Below, one piece after another: positions 25,724-37,479 of a DNA stretch of 64,000 nucleotides (positions are counted from its first letter, which is position 1; each line of letters opens with the position of its first letter). Where the stretch lies: NCBI RefSeq assembly GCF_035083965.1, contig NC_089736.1, positions 12,672,207-12,736,206 on the forward strand, given 5' to 3'. The notes beneath the pieces were generated by a model. That model was not told where the DNA came from, searched no databases, and saw only the letters and a program-made list of their open reading frames with translations. The position numbers and the translations under genes were made by a program. Source of the stretch: Branchiostoma lanceolatum. Taxonomy: Eukaryota; Chordata; Leptocardii; Amphioxiformes; Branchiostomatidae.

Positions 25724-26827
25724 ACTATTAACCAGGTCAGTTTGTCTCACCTCTTATCAAGTCTATATTGAAGTGTTTGCAAAGATAGTGATAAGTTTTT
25801 CTCTGTAATTCTCTATAGCTATTTTAGTACTTAGAAGAAATAGGTTTGCTTTCGCTATCATGACGTCTATTGTGCAATATACAATGGTAATAATAGTAAT
25901 AATGATAATAACGTTATAGCAAACTCATGGTCAATTGCAGGTATACACGAAAGGGACATACTGATAATTCAATTCAATTCGATTCAATTTATTTCTTATG
26001 ATAAGGTATAGTATAAAATAATGAAATAAACATAACATTCTAATCTAAAACACTTCTGATCTAAAACCGTTCTTATTTGGGTTTAATTTTCTTTTATATG
26101 CAGTGTAATATAATAATAGTTCATAATTGATACTACATCCCACGCATATTAGGTGATTTAGAATACCATGTCACACCGATGCTTATTCCGAGTTTTGCTT
26201 CTTTTGTTCTCAGAATAACGGCACGACCCCGACGACCAGGATGGATATAATGCGGTGTGCCCTCTGATAACTGATCTTATCAGTTTGATGGATCTTTTAA
26301 AGATGTTATGTAGCATATAAAATGGATCGATTGGTTGATGTTTGTTGCCAAAAGTGATGCTTAAAACATGTACTTGTACTTAAAACGTGTGTTCAAAGTG
26401 TTTTTATTGATGATAGTACCATTTTTCTACTATATTATCATTGTTTGGAAATATCTATGTACATATTTAAGTTTTGAATATAGATTGATGTCATACAGTA
26501 AGAAGACTAAGAGTAAGAGACATTAGTGTAGTTTGATAAGATAATAAAATGTATAATCGGTAAACATTTTAAGACTATTGCTGTGATAAATTATCGTAAC
26601 AAAGCTGATAAACTTAGACTTAAGGTACGATAGCTTAAGTGTGCACATTACTCTGAAGAAAGCATTGATCACAATTGGAATACTGTTTGAATGTGGGTCA
26701 AAGACAGTGCCGCCATTTTGTAGTCTTATCAGGTCTCGCACCACAACAGCGCTAGGGTTGCTGGGAAACTGTAGAGGTCGATTGCTGTTTGTTTTCGACA
26801 CTTACAGATAACGTCCTACTCGATAAG
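25724..26827. other. Gene C 3' flank
   Basis: A donor follows the stop (AACCAG/GTCAGT, exon end 25735), as in A and B. A matching acceptor was not found. An ATTCAATTC-rich tract at about 25968-26000 resembles the 3' tail of the LINE at 26828 and may be a truncated relative. No coding exon was recognised. Confidence 0.5.
26709..26814 (+). promoter_or_regulatory. Conserved upstream block, copy 3 (no gene directly downstream)
   Basis: It aligns with the blocks before genes B and C (GCCGCCAT, TCAGGTCTCGC, GGTTGCTGGGAAACT, GCTGTTTG, TACAGATAACGT). The LINE begins immediately after it. It may be a relic of a promoter displaced from gene D by insertions, or of a lost paralogue. Confidence 0.4.
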
Positions 26828-29800
26828 TTTTATTCAATTCAATTCAAAACAAATCGTACAAGAGCAGGGATTAGCTAACGCCTCCCTGAATTGTGTTCCG
26901 ATTTTTACAAGTGTTCATTTTAACATCAGTACAGTTTCATATAAAATATACCATTAACAATTACACATTCATATCAAAACCAAAACGGGCCAGCCGTGGA
27001 TCAGGCATTTTCATTATAGAGTCTTATGGCACAGTACAGGAATGACTTGTTCAGGCGCTGAGTCCTGGCTGATGGCAGCGTGTAAGTGTTTCTGTTTCTC
27101 AGCTGTCTGCCTGTAGCAGTCGAACGTTGGAGGGGAACAAGGTCATGGAGAGGGTGCTCAGGCGACAGCATAGCCTTGAAGAGTTTTAGTGCTGCTGACT
27201 CTCTCCTTTCCTTCAAGGTTGGTAAGCTTGGAACAGCTCGCCTGCCCCCACAGGAGATAATACGTAATGCGCGTTTCTGGACACGTTCCATACTGGCCGA
27301 CAGTTCTTCGTTGCAGCCTACTAGCAGGACGTGCCCGTACTCAAGGACGGGGCGGATAAGGGACAGATACACCTGAACCAGATCGGCTACACACATGCCT
27401 TGCTTACACAGTAATCTCAAATAGTGCAGCCTGCTCGAGGCTTTTGAAACAGTAGACTTCACGTGATCCTGGAAGGACAGTTTACTGTCAAAGGTAAAGC
27501 CGAGGCCCTTCGCTGTTCTTGTGACTGGAACAGGTTCGCCTCCCAGAGACAACGATGGTAACGCAGGAATGTTTCTTTTGAAACAAATCAGCAGCGCCTG
27601 ACTCTTCTTGCCATTCAACAACATGTCATTGTCATGTGCCCAGGTATCAAGCTGAGTCGCTTCTGCTGGCATAGGGTTCACTGTAGTACCATTCTCCGAG
27701 GGGATTGACCTAGACAGACTCACGTCGTCGGCGTACCCCACATCTAAGGTATCCCTGTAGACCGTGGTACGAGAACTCATGAATAACAGGAATAGATAGG
27801 GTGATAGCACCCCTCCTTGGGGTACCCCGGATGTGAGTAGTCTCCAACCGCTGAACTTGCCATTTACAGAAACCCTCTGGGTGCGACCCTGCAGGTAGTT
27901 GTGTAACCACGCTACCATGCGTGGATTTGCGACCACGTTGTTCACACGTTGTACTAGTATCGCATGGTTCACTCTGTCGAAGGCCTTGCTCATGTCAGCA
28001 AACAGAGCCTGGACTGCAATGTTATCTCTTGAGTCAAGGGCTGTCAACCACGTATGGACCATCCTGATGGCGGCGAAGACGGTGGAAGAGCCCTTAAGGT
28101 AAGCGTACTGGTTGGTTATGACCGGGGTGATAGAGGGTAGCAGTCTTATAAGGATACACCTTTCCAGCAGCTTAGCTAAAACGGGGAGGAGGGACACAGG
28201 TCTCATGTCGCTGGGTTTGGTTGCTCCCTTAGACTTAGGGATGGGAACTACGTTCGCTGCCTTCCAAACACTTGGTACCGTACCCTCTTCATATGAGACA
28301 TTAAAGAGGTGAGTGATGACGGGAGCAAAGTCCTCTGCATATTCCTTAAGAGTCCAGGTAGGAAGGTCATCAGCACCGCTAGCTTTCTTGGGATCTATGT
28401 CCTTGAGTAGAGCCTTGACCTCCCCGATGGAGCAGAGGTCCACAGCTTCGGTGGGACGTTGGAGAGGAAACAGGTACAGGGCATGTCCGGGACACCACGC
28501 TTCAGAGAAGTGCTGATTCAAAGTTTCAGCCACATCCTGGTCTGGCACGTTCTCAGTGGTGGTGCGGTTGGATCTCTCTTGAGACCTGCCTAGCTCACGG
28601 TTAACGAAGCTCCACCATTTGCGTGGATTTTCCTGTTTGAGATGCTGGATGAAGTTTCTGTAGTACCAGAACTTCGCCTGATATATGATGGTCTGGGTTC
28701 GGTTTCTAAGACGTTTCCATCGAACAGATTTCCCGTGGCGCTTAAACTCTGCAGTTCTGTTCCTGATGGCGCGTTTAACTCGCTCAGTTACCCACTTCTT
28801 GTCGCAGGCCCTGACTGACGCGACTTTCACCGGGAGGTGTTGGTTGACCAGTGCCATGGTCAGACTGTAGAATGTGTTAACCTTCTCCTCCAAAGAAACC
28901 GCTGCGTAAACAGGTGACCAGTCTGTTGTGGCAAGAGAAAGGCCAAGGTTCAGTTTACCTACTGTAGTAACCACCCTCCGCGCAACCCTAGCTGACTTGG
29001 TGCTCCGTGGTTGTAGCTTACATGGTCGGAGTAGGACACTGGAGTGGTCACTAGTTCCGACCGGTGCAAGACTGAGTGGTTCGTTGTAGTGTTGGGCCAG
29101 GTTGGTAAGGATCATGTCCAGCGTGACAGAGCCCCGCGTGGCCTGTTTCACTACTTGCTTCAGATGGGGATGAACTGTGACCAGCCTCTGGAGTGGTAAA
29201 TTGTTGAAATCACCACATAGCAGAAGCCCAGCATGAGGTTGCTTTCGATACAGACTCTCACAAGAGTTAATAAGGTGTTGTAGCATGTTGTCAGACCCCG
29301 TTTTGTCGTTGTTACGCGGTGGGTGGTATACAATTCCAAGGAAGAGAACTGGAACACTTCTGGGCAGCCACTTTGGTCTAACTCGTAACCACATCACCTC
29401 TAAAGTGTCGTCCTCGAGTTCATACAGTCTCTTGACTGGAATGTCTTCGGCAATGAACGATGCCACTCCCCCACCTTTCCCATATTGTCTATCCTTTCTA
29501 AACAGCTTGTATCCTTCGATAGATGAAACGTCATCAGGAATCTTATGAGTTAGCCAGGTCTCAGTAACACAGGCTAGCTGCACAGAGTGACTGGCCAGAG
29601 TGGCCTCGAGCTCACACTTTTTGTTGGTAAGCGAGCGAACATTAGACAGGAATAGACTGGGAAGAGCCATGGTATCTTGTTGTCCTGTCTTGGCAAGTGC
29701 GGTGGGAGCTAACTGTACCTTGCGAAGTACCCTTGTTCTGTTGACTTGATCACACTTAATGGGAAGCAGGTGCCGTTGACGGGTGTTTATGTCGATGACA

Positions 29801-30000
29801 TCATGGTGGAATTGAATGCCACTCACTGATTTGCATGTGAAATGGCCATGTCGAGATGAGGGAGGGCGATGGCCAACATAGTAGGACGTTTTGAGACGAA
29901 AATGTCCCCATATTTGCTTGAAATATTCTAATCGTGTTTTGAATGGTCTTTTTGTCAATGAAATTCAGCAGCACCCCTTTCCTACCAGAGACTGCAACAG
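26828..30000 (-). mobile_element. CR1/L2-like non-LTR retrotransposon (LINE), near complete
   Basis: A minus-strand element. Its 3' end (low coordinates) finishes in a short (TTGAA)n-type tail around 26828-26850, typical of simple-repeat-tailed LINEs. It carries one long ORF with endonuclease and reverse transcriptase. The 5' boundary is not defined; a MITE-like element lies just beyond at 30052. No separate ORF1 was seen, so the 5' end may be truncated or the element may have a single ORF. Confidence 0.8.
27001..29958 (-). CDS. LINE endonuclease/reverse transcriptase, 985 aa
   Basis: An uninterrupted minus-strand ORF. Residues about 100-320 match an APE-type endonuclease: SNVRSL, VTETWL, GKGGGVASF, CGDFNN and the catalytic SDHSSV. 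Residues about 540-810 match a reverse transcriptase: SDMRPVSLLPVLAKLLER, FADMSKAFDRVNH, SGVPQGGVLSPYLF and the active-site YADD. The C-terminal region (VQKRALRIISC, SPEHPLHDLVP) is typical of CR1/jockey-group proteins. The protein would nick target DNA and copy its own RNA into it. The first 95 residues have no recognised domain. All catalytic motifs are present without stops or frameshifts, suggesting a recent insertion. The clade call (CR1 or L2) is tentative. Confidence 0.85.
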   Translation of the reverse strand: MTKRPFKTRLEYFKQIWGHFRLKTSYYVGHRPPSSRHGHFTCKSVSGIQFHHDVIDINTRQRHLLPIKCDQVNRTRVLRKVQLAPTALAKTGQQDTMALPSLFLSNVRSLTNKKCELEATLASHSVQLACVTETWLTHKIPDDVSSIEGYKLFRKDRQYGKGGGVASFIAEDIPVKRLYELEDDTLEVMWLRVRPKWLPRSVPVLFLGIVYHPPRNNDKTGSDNMLQHLINSCESLYRKQPHAGLLLCGDFNNLPLQRLVTVHPHLKQVVKQATRGSVTLDMILTNLAQHYNEPLSLAPVGTSDHSSVLLRPCKLQPRSTKSARVARRVVTTVGKLNLGLSLATTDWSPVYAAVSLEEKVNTFYSLTMALVNQHLPVKVASVRACDKKWVTERVKRAIRNRTAEFKRHGKSVRWKRLRNRTQTIIYQAKFWYYRNFIQHLKQENPRKWWSFVNRELGRSQERSNRTTTENVPDQDVAETLNQHFSEAWCPGHALYLFPLQRPTEAVDLCSIGEVKALLKDIDPKKASGADDLPTWTLKEYAEDFAPVITHLFNVSYEEGTVPSVWKAANVVPIPKSKGATKPSDMRPVSLLPVLAKLLERCILIRLLPSITPVITNQYAYLKGSSTVFAAIRMVHTWLTALDSRDNIAVQALFADMSKAFDRVNHAILVQRVNNVVANPRMVAWLHNYLQGRTQRVSVNGKFSGWRLLTSGVPQGGVLSPYLFLLFMSSRTTVYRDTLDVGYADDVSLSRSIPSENGTTVNPMPAEATQLDTWAHDNDMLLNGKKSQALLICFKRNIPALPSLSLGGEPVPVTRTAKGLGFTFDSKLSFQDHVKSTVSKASSRLHYLRLLCKQGMCVADLVQVYLSLIRPVLEYGHVLLVGCNEELSASMERVQKRALRIISCGGRRAVPSLPTLKERRESAALKLFKAMLSPEHPLHDLVPLQRSTATGRQLRNRNTYTLPSARTQRLNKSFLYCAIRLYNENA

Positions 30001-30051
30001 CTGAGCTTCCAAATGCTTGACAAATGTTTGAGGAATGAATTTCTAGATTTA

Positions 30052-30332
30052 GTTTCTTCTTTTCTAAAGTTACTAAATCTCCCTCTCACTGGACCCGCGA
30101 TACGTTGGCGACCTCGCTGCGTCCTAGGTTGAATTTGAGTTAGCCTTACTTTAAAATTGGAATACCATGCAAAACGTACGTAAATATGACTAAAATGCGT
30201 TTAAAAAGCGTAAAAAGGTCTTTATCGATGAAATTCGTTTAGCGCGGTGTCAAATCACTCGGTCGCAGCGAGATCGCCAACGCGTCGCGGGTCCAATGAG
30301 AGGGGGGGGGGGTTAGTAACTTTAGAAGAAAC
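30052..30332. mobile_element. MITE-like element with about 70-bp terminal inverted repeats
   Basis: 30052-30121 (GTTTCTTC...CTCGCTGCG) is the inverted complement of 30264-30332, with a G-run expansion in the right arm. Total length is 281 bp with no ORF. A TTA/TTG flank may be a 3-bp target duplication, but this is not certain. The superfamily was not assigned. Confidence 0.75.
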
Positions 30333-33120
30333 TTGTGTGGTGAAAGAATTAGGAAAAGCCTTCAGAATGAATGCCTCATTTCCTGGTGCGAGCTGACTAT
30401 TTTTCCATACCTTCTTTGTCGTGTTAGTAAGTTTGCAGATAAATCACCGGCTGTTGACTTCAAATATTTACCTTCACCCAGCCTTGTGTGGATATGTCGT
30501 CATGGCCATTTTGGTCATACCAGTAGAGTCCTTTGTTGTCAAGGGGTTATCAGAAGTAAGGGGATGTTTGCTGACTACCTGAGTGGAGTATTTGTCAACT
30601 TTGGGACAAGGTAATAGAATGACGTATTCTTTTCCTTACGGATTAGGTGATTTCTTTTTAGATAATCCTACAAACAGTTGTTGAGTCATGTATGGATAAG
30701 AGATGTACTCAATATGTAGTCCTTAACTTTTGTGATGGTGCCAAGAGCAAAATGAGGTAAATGTTTGGACACACATAGCCGGGTCACTGCATAATCACAT
30801 GTTTCGAGGTTCGTGTAGCGATTTCATAAACAACAGGACGCATTTTTGAGACTTGAGACTTAACATTAAAGTTGTGGATGTAGACTTGTTTGGTGTCAGC
30901 TTTATTGTAAAATTTGAGAAGTGTTTCTGTGTGACTGTCTGCTGCCACCTTATGTTATAATGTTAGAAGCCCTAAAATAAAAATGTGTTTCTCATAATGT
31001 TTTGGTTGCATGTCTTATTTGTCATTCGTCATTTAATTGGTTGTTCTCTATATAAACGCAACGGCAACGCGACACACTTTGATATGAAAAATAGTACAGA
31101 AGACACAAAGCCGATGACGTTGTAGTCGTCTCCTAAGAATTATCAATATCACGCATTATGATTGTCTTCTTCTTCTTGTGTGGATGGCTATTTGTGGAAT
31201 ACGTTTTGATAAACCCATGCCCGATGAAGTGTTCGGTATATGCTAAATAATCTATTTATGGCTTCATTATTGAGCAACGAAGCTATACATACATTTATAA
31301 CCTATCTACTCGAATGTTTAAGGTAAAATATAAAGGTAGTCCCATAGCCTTTTTGAGGCCATAGGAACAGTGGGTCGTTATCCACTGTGTCTAGGGCACA
31401 GTATTGGAAGGCGGAGCCCAACCATTCCAAAGCCTTTTACCTCCCCAACCGAAGTCAGGTACTTATTTCTTACGCCTGGTTGGAATGAGGAAAGTCGTTA
31501 TCCACTATATCCAGGGCACGGTACTGGAGGGCGGAGCCCATCCCTCTTCCTTCCTCCGCCTTTTATCTCCCCAACCTAACTCTGATACCCATTTTTACAC
31601 CGGTGTAAAGTGCCTTTCCAAAGGGCACAACATCAATGATGATAAAACTAAATCTATAGAAATATTTCGACCACTTTTACACTATAGAATCCCGATGACA
31701 TGAATCTGACACGCCCCGCGCTTGTTTTCGCCCTAAGGTATGTGAACTTTGAAATTGGAGGGTAAAGTTGCTTAGCAGATTACAGAGTTTGAAGTACCTG
31801 TGTTTTGACAGGTTGATTAACATTGAAATAAATTACCTTGTTGTGAAACCTGGAAAGTGAAAATAGAACATCAGGTATGTATTTGTATAGTAAGTTGCGC
31901 CCAAACAGTGGTATAAGATGACAAATATCTTTTTGCTTATCCAAAACCTAAAATCATCAAAAGTGTGGCTAGCGCGTTTCTGTAGTGCCATATCACAAGA
32001 AAACAAACTAGTGGCACACATGTCATCATTTTGTGGACCTTAACCCACATAAAAGACTATACACATACAGGGAAAAATTAATTGTCGATCCTTGTTAATT
32101 TTGCATTACGTCTCACATGTGTTCGGTAGTACTTCTACCTAGAAATACTTGGCATAGTTCATACTTTGGTTCAACGGCAAACAAGCATGTGAGTGCTTTA
32201 GATTTGATTTATCGACCGTATAACTGGTTAAGTGTATCAAAACACTTCAACTAACGTCATTACTTCAAACGTTCTATGTGCCTGTTTTGGAAACTCTACC
32301 AAAGGGTAGCCAAATTGTGCTATAAAGAGCCAGTGGTCGAGTTTAGTGGTGTTTCAGGGTTCAACTAAAGCTATGCCCATCAACTGTTGAATGTGGGATG
32401 TTGTATTTCGTATTTGTACTTGGTGCACGTAGTGTAAATGCTGAGATCAATATTTGATCTAACGAAGTATTAGCTTTGATTATATTATTCACTTAGAGAT
32501 AGTGTTCTACGTGACAGTGATGGCGAGCATTTATCATCAAAACGAGACTGAAAATTCAAGAAAACTATTAGCAAAAATACGGTAAAGCAATGAAACCTTT
32601 GATCTGATTATGACCAATAATGTTCGAAAACGTTTAGCATTTTTATTTATTGGAATTCTGTCGCATTGAGTGCCGGCTTGACATATAAGATACTGTTTTG
32701 AGCCAACCTTGTACCAACAAGCTTCGATTCGCTGTCTGAAAATATCAACATGGTAACATCACGTCTTGACAAATACCTGCCACGATTTTCTACAGACGTT
32801 TCCTTGTGTGAGCTCATTATTTGCCCGCACTTAGAATTAATTACGGTCGGCAAATCTATGGACAAATTCTACCGTGCTTACACAGTAACGCACCTACGTT
32901 GCACAAACACATGTGTGTGCTCTACGTAACCCTATTCAAATATGACATAACTAGGTAACGTGTACCGTCTGATAACTCTTTCAACATGAAATATACGTTT
33001 ATCAGGAACATTCTAAACATGCATTGACAATATTTATGATTTTAGTGGGTTACATAATTACTTGAAATTGAACTTTTGAGGTTGGGCATTCATTTATTGC
33101 GTCAAACAACATGTAATTAG
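30333..33120. other. Intergenic region upstream of gene D
   Basis: No convincing gene. 31333-31610 holds a dispersed repeat. From about 32080 onward the sequence aligns with 59350-60890 upstream of gene E (for example ATTTTGCATTACGTCTCA and GGCAAACAAGCATGTGA). The ORF at 30333-30614 has no recognisable domain. Confidence 0.55.
31333..31610 (+). repeat. Dispersed repeat, two tandem partial copies
   Basis: Two copies of GTTATCCACT...CCAGGGCAC..TA.TGG..GGCGGAGCCCA followed by TTT(A/T)(C/T)CTCCCCAACC, starting near 31376 and 31496. The first copy is the reverse complement of 22818-22951 in gene C. A transposon or SINE-like origin is likely but unproven. Confidence 0.65.
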
Positions 33121-33370
33121 CCTTAAGGTGACGTTCGCACCTGAGACGGCCCAGGGAGCAAACATACTTTGTAACCAGGGTCAGTAGTCGGACGCGCCCG
33201 GACTTTCAGCAGGAAACGTAGACTGGCGGCGTGGCACAATTTCTAAGACTCGACCTAAAGGTCTATGTACGTCCGTGAAAACTACAACTGTTTTGAATTT
33301 GTCACGTTGAGTGACCTACGTTGAAGAAGATCTTAGATCTGGAACATAAAGAGGCGTTTTGGACGCGACT
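33121..33370 (+). promoter_or_regulatory. Upstream region of gene D, duplicated before gene E
   Basis: About 250 bp directly before the start codon align closely with 60898-61140: CCTTAAGGTGACGTTC, GTAACCAGG, CGACGCGCCCGGAC, AGGAAACGTAGACTGGCGG, ATCTGGAAC.TAAA and GTTTTGGACGC. The equal placement before both start codons indicates the shared promoter/5' UTR of a D/E pair. No TATA box is clear. Confidence 0.55.
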
Positions 33371-36300
33371 ATGGAGGCCAAGTTGCTCACCTGTCTGGTG
33401 ATTCTACCTGTGATACTGACTTACTGTAAGTTTCATTTTCGTTCGTCTCCCCAGCTTGTAACATTTCAAAATCTATTGTTGCCAAACTTGATATTTTTTC
33501 TCACTACACGTATCAAACTTCTTGTATTCCTGATACGTATTGTTAAATGTACGTTTTCGCGGGCTTTAGAGCGTATACTCTCGAAAAGCACTGGCAAAAG
33601 GTATTCTAGGGCAGTTTTTACATAAACAAATTCTTTCACTTTCAACCAAGTGGACTTGTTAATTTCTTACTACATTTTGATGGAAGCTAGATAACGCTTA
33701 ATAATCTAAGTTCCCTTTCCACAGATTCCTTCATTTACGTTGGCTGGCCTTAAAATGGCAAGACATAGTGATAACTCACAGGATTATATTCAACTTAGAC
33801 TTTGTTCTCGCACAAGCACAAATAACATATTTGGCATCTGAAGGTGACCGGAGGTTATACTGATTAAATCAACAGCGCAAAGAATGAAGTGAAAGAAGTG
33901 CTATTCTGAAACTAAAGTACTTTTTCCGACAAGAAGAGATTAGATAGAATATTTTACTTCCCCCTTTTTCTCGAACCTGCTTAATTTAATACTAAAGAAC
34001 ATTACTTATTAGTGTCAACTGAATGGGACAAATAAATGTAGGCCGTTTGGTATCGACAAAATATAGCTTGTACGTAACAATGTGTATTCAGTTTCTAGAG
34101 TACATAATAATGTCTTCTTTCTCTATCTAGACACAGCAACAACCAACGCTACATCCACAGCCGGTGAGTAATTCAAGATGTTTTTATCCTATCACATTTG
34201 CCAGTGGAAGTTTGACATCTCTAGATTAGGCTACAGTAAGTAGATTTTATGGATTGCGTTTTCTGCAGACCCCGAAGAGGGCAAAAAACAAAATATGTTT
34301 GAAGAAGAGAAGATATTGGCTAAATTGTCAAAATGCACATCATAAATGTTTTGACAAAAATTGAAGCAACAAAACATGGTATCACAGCCAACAAATATTT
34401 TACTCCCAGCCAACAAGTCTTTTACTCCTGTATTCAGAAGTGCACAAAGTGACACTAGTGTGGTAGACTGGTATCACTTACCAAGTTTGTTTCTACACTC
34501 ATGGGTACCATATTGGTGCCACTTTTATAACTATCTTACTATATACATTGTATGTGTCACTTCTACAACTACAGCCATAGCTACCTCACTAGTGTCACTT
34601 CTAAAAGTACTTCTAAGGCTACAACACGACATGTTTTCCCGTTTTGGTACTTTCTTGTCATGTTGACCATTTCTAAATGTAATTCCGGCGACAATTAATG
34701 AGCTTCCTGATGCCATTCATACAATTTACTTACTGGGCCTTGTGATATGTATTTCAAGCAAATATACATACGTAAAGTGGAGCAAATAAATCAGATTATG
34801 TCAAAACAAAACGTTGTCCTTAACTCAAAGTCCAATATCAAAATCATTAGAGTTAAAAGGTTAAAGCTAAGATATTACGTAACAGCCATTTGATAAGGGT
34901 CAGAGATTCAGAGGTTTATATTGTATGCTTATCGACATTTATATAAATTAACACCCCATTCTATTCACTTACAGTGTAATGCCTCGCTCGGGAAATACTC
35001 TATCGTATAGTAGAAACTAGAGTTGTTAAAACTTCCAGGCATCAAACTTAGTCGAGCGCACAATCAATTAAACAAAGGTGTATTTTCCAATCCTGTTCGA
35101 TTTGAGGAGTGTGTTGGTCATGAGGTTTACATTTACTTGTACTAGGTATCATAAATGTAAAACTTAAAAACGAATTCCGCCTTCTTACATTGTTTGTACA
35201 TTGTCTGAGAAGCTAGCAACAACAAACAAGTCAGATGCAGGTATGCAGCTCAGTCCTGGTATGAGCAATCATTTCACACAAAGGGACCTCTCAATGACAG
35301 GCGCTGGTAAAGGTGAACAACGGTATCCTAGGAAGTTTTCTCTTCGTGGTAACTTTTAGTGTTGAGCAAAGTGTGTCGTGTTATCTGTCCTTTCAATGTT
35401 CTTATTTGCGATAATCACGTGGTTGCTAGGTGCGTTCATGTATGCGTAGGCAGAATCCAGAGTAGTTTATAACACACAAACTTAAATGGAAGACAAGATG
35501 ACGTAGCTGCTAAATAATGGGGCCATTGAGTTCAGATGCTTGATACGTCAAAATGTAGTTAACAAAATGTATTTAGCTTCAAGAGTACAGACTAGTGTAT
35601 TTTTTTCGCTATCTAGGTACAGCTACATCACAGTCACAACTTCAACCAGTGGCTACAATCTGATATTTGTATCAATATAATGATTTCCAACAAAACCTTG
35701 ATATTCCCAAAGTAAGCTTTGCATTTAAACATATATGGGGTGGATATATTTCTCTCCGAATATATGAGTTTAATTTGTCCCCTCCACTTATAGAGTTTTT
35801 TTTTTCAAAAAGTGCGCAGCATATACAGAACAAGATATGTCGTATTCAGTCTGGTGGAGACAAACGTGGACAACGTACAGTGGAACAAAAAGAATCTAAA
35901 AATCATTGTATGTATTAATCTTGAAGCCATGATATTGCGTAACAAACATTTGATAAGGGCCAGACCCTCATAGGTCTATCCGGTGTCCCTGTAACCAATT
36001 ATATCATTTAACTACCCGTCATCTTCAATAACAGAAATATTTGTTTCGTTCGGGCAATACTCAGAATAAGAGTTAGAATGTAGAGTTTTCAAATCAGCCA
36101 TTAGATATAGTCGTGCACACAATTGATTAAACATAGGTGTGTTTTCTAATCCTGTTCGATTTGAGGAGTGTGTTGGCTAAGAGTTTTATGATGTTCAAGA
36201 TCATGTCGATAGTTATTACCTTTTTTAGTATCGAGGAGATCAAAACCAGACAAGGACTCTGTTCATGGTCGGAATATATTGCAAAGTAATAGAAAAGTAA

Positions 36301-37421
36301 AGTCAAAACACACTTCCTTACGATGTGTGTTTTAGTCTGCGAAGCTAGCAACAACAAACAAGTCAGATGTAGCTATGCAGCTCAGTCCTGGTATGGGCAA
36401 TCATTTCACACAAAGGGCTGTGAATATTGACAAATGTTTCCTAAGACGATAAAGATAGCTAGGACTAGGAGATTATATCACTGTGGTTTCTAGGTAGGGT
36501 TGAGCAACGTCTGTCGTGTTATCCGTAATCCCAATGTTGTTATTTACGATACCCACGTGGTTGCCAGGCGCGATCATGAAGGATTAGGCAAGTTCTCCCT
36601 GTATTTGTACATATTTCAATAACAGAGAACGAATCTTAGCTCCTGAAAATTGAACAACTGAATTTAGATGAAACTAAAGTTCACGACCCATACCTTCACT
36701 GACTGATGTTAATCTTTTCGAGTGGCATATCATATATGTTTCCCAATCACTATGCAAATAAGGACCTCATTTGCATGGATTATGTCAGTTGATCATCTTC
36801 TCTACTTACAGTTAGCAAATGATGCTATTGAAGCATTTCCTCATAGTAAATGAGGCACTCATTGCGTGATTCATATCTGATAATGTCCATATTTACTTAA
36901 CTTCCAAATGCTGCAAGAATAAAGGTTCCATCATTTGCCAGTATGGAATTATAGTATTTTGCCTTTGATTATGCAAATAAGGGTAACATTTGCATAATTG
37001 ATACTATCGATATTCTTGTGTTGGGGAGTCCTATAACTACATGCGGCGGATTTATAAACTTTCCTCATTAATCATGCAAATTAGGTAATGGTTTGCATAA
37101 TAAGCAAATGATTTTGTCAATCATCACGTAAGCTATCTACGTACCGAAGGTCCTGACGATCCGTCAACCCCTTCTGGACTTATTCTCTTTCAAAATTTAA
37201 AACTAAATCGGCTCCTGCCATTCCAAAAAAGCCCACCAGTAGAGATCCGAATTTACAAGACTTATTCTCCCTCCCAATAGCTATCTACCACTTAAAAATA
37301 ATGACAATAGCATGTCCAGAACACGAGATACAAAACCCGGAAGTTCCGCTGCAGTAACATAGAAAGTCCTATCTAGCTACGGATTATGAAGACAATCCAT
37401 CCAAGCATTCTTGAGTTATCG

Positions 37422-37479
<58 letters not shown>

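Noticed and set aside
30333-30614. 93-codon ORF after the MITE, possibly a LINE ORF1 fragment
   Set aside because: Plus strand, opposite to the LINE; no recognised motif. A short RHGHF match to the LINE N-terminus is not enough.
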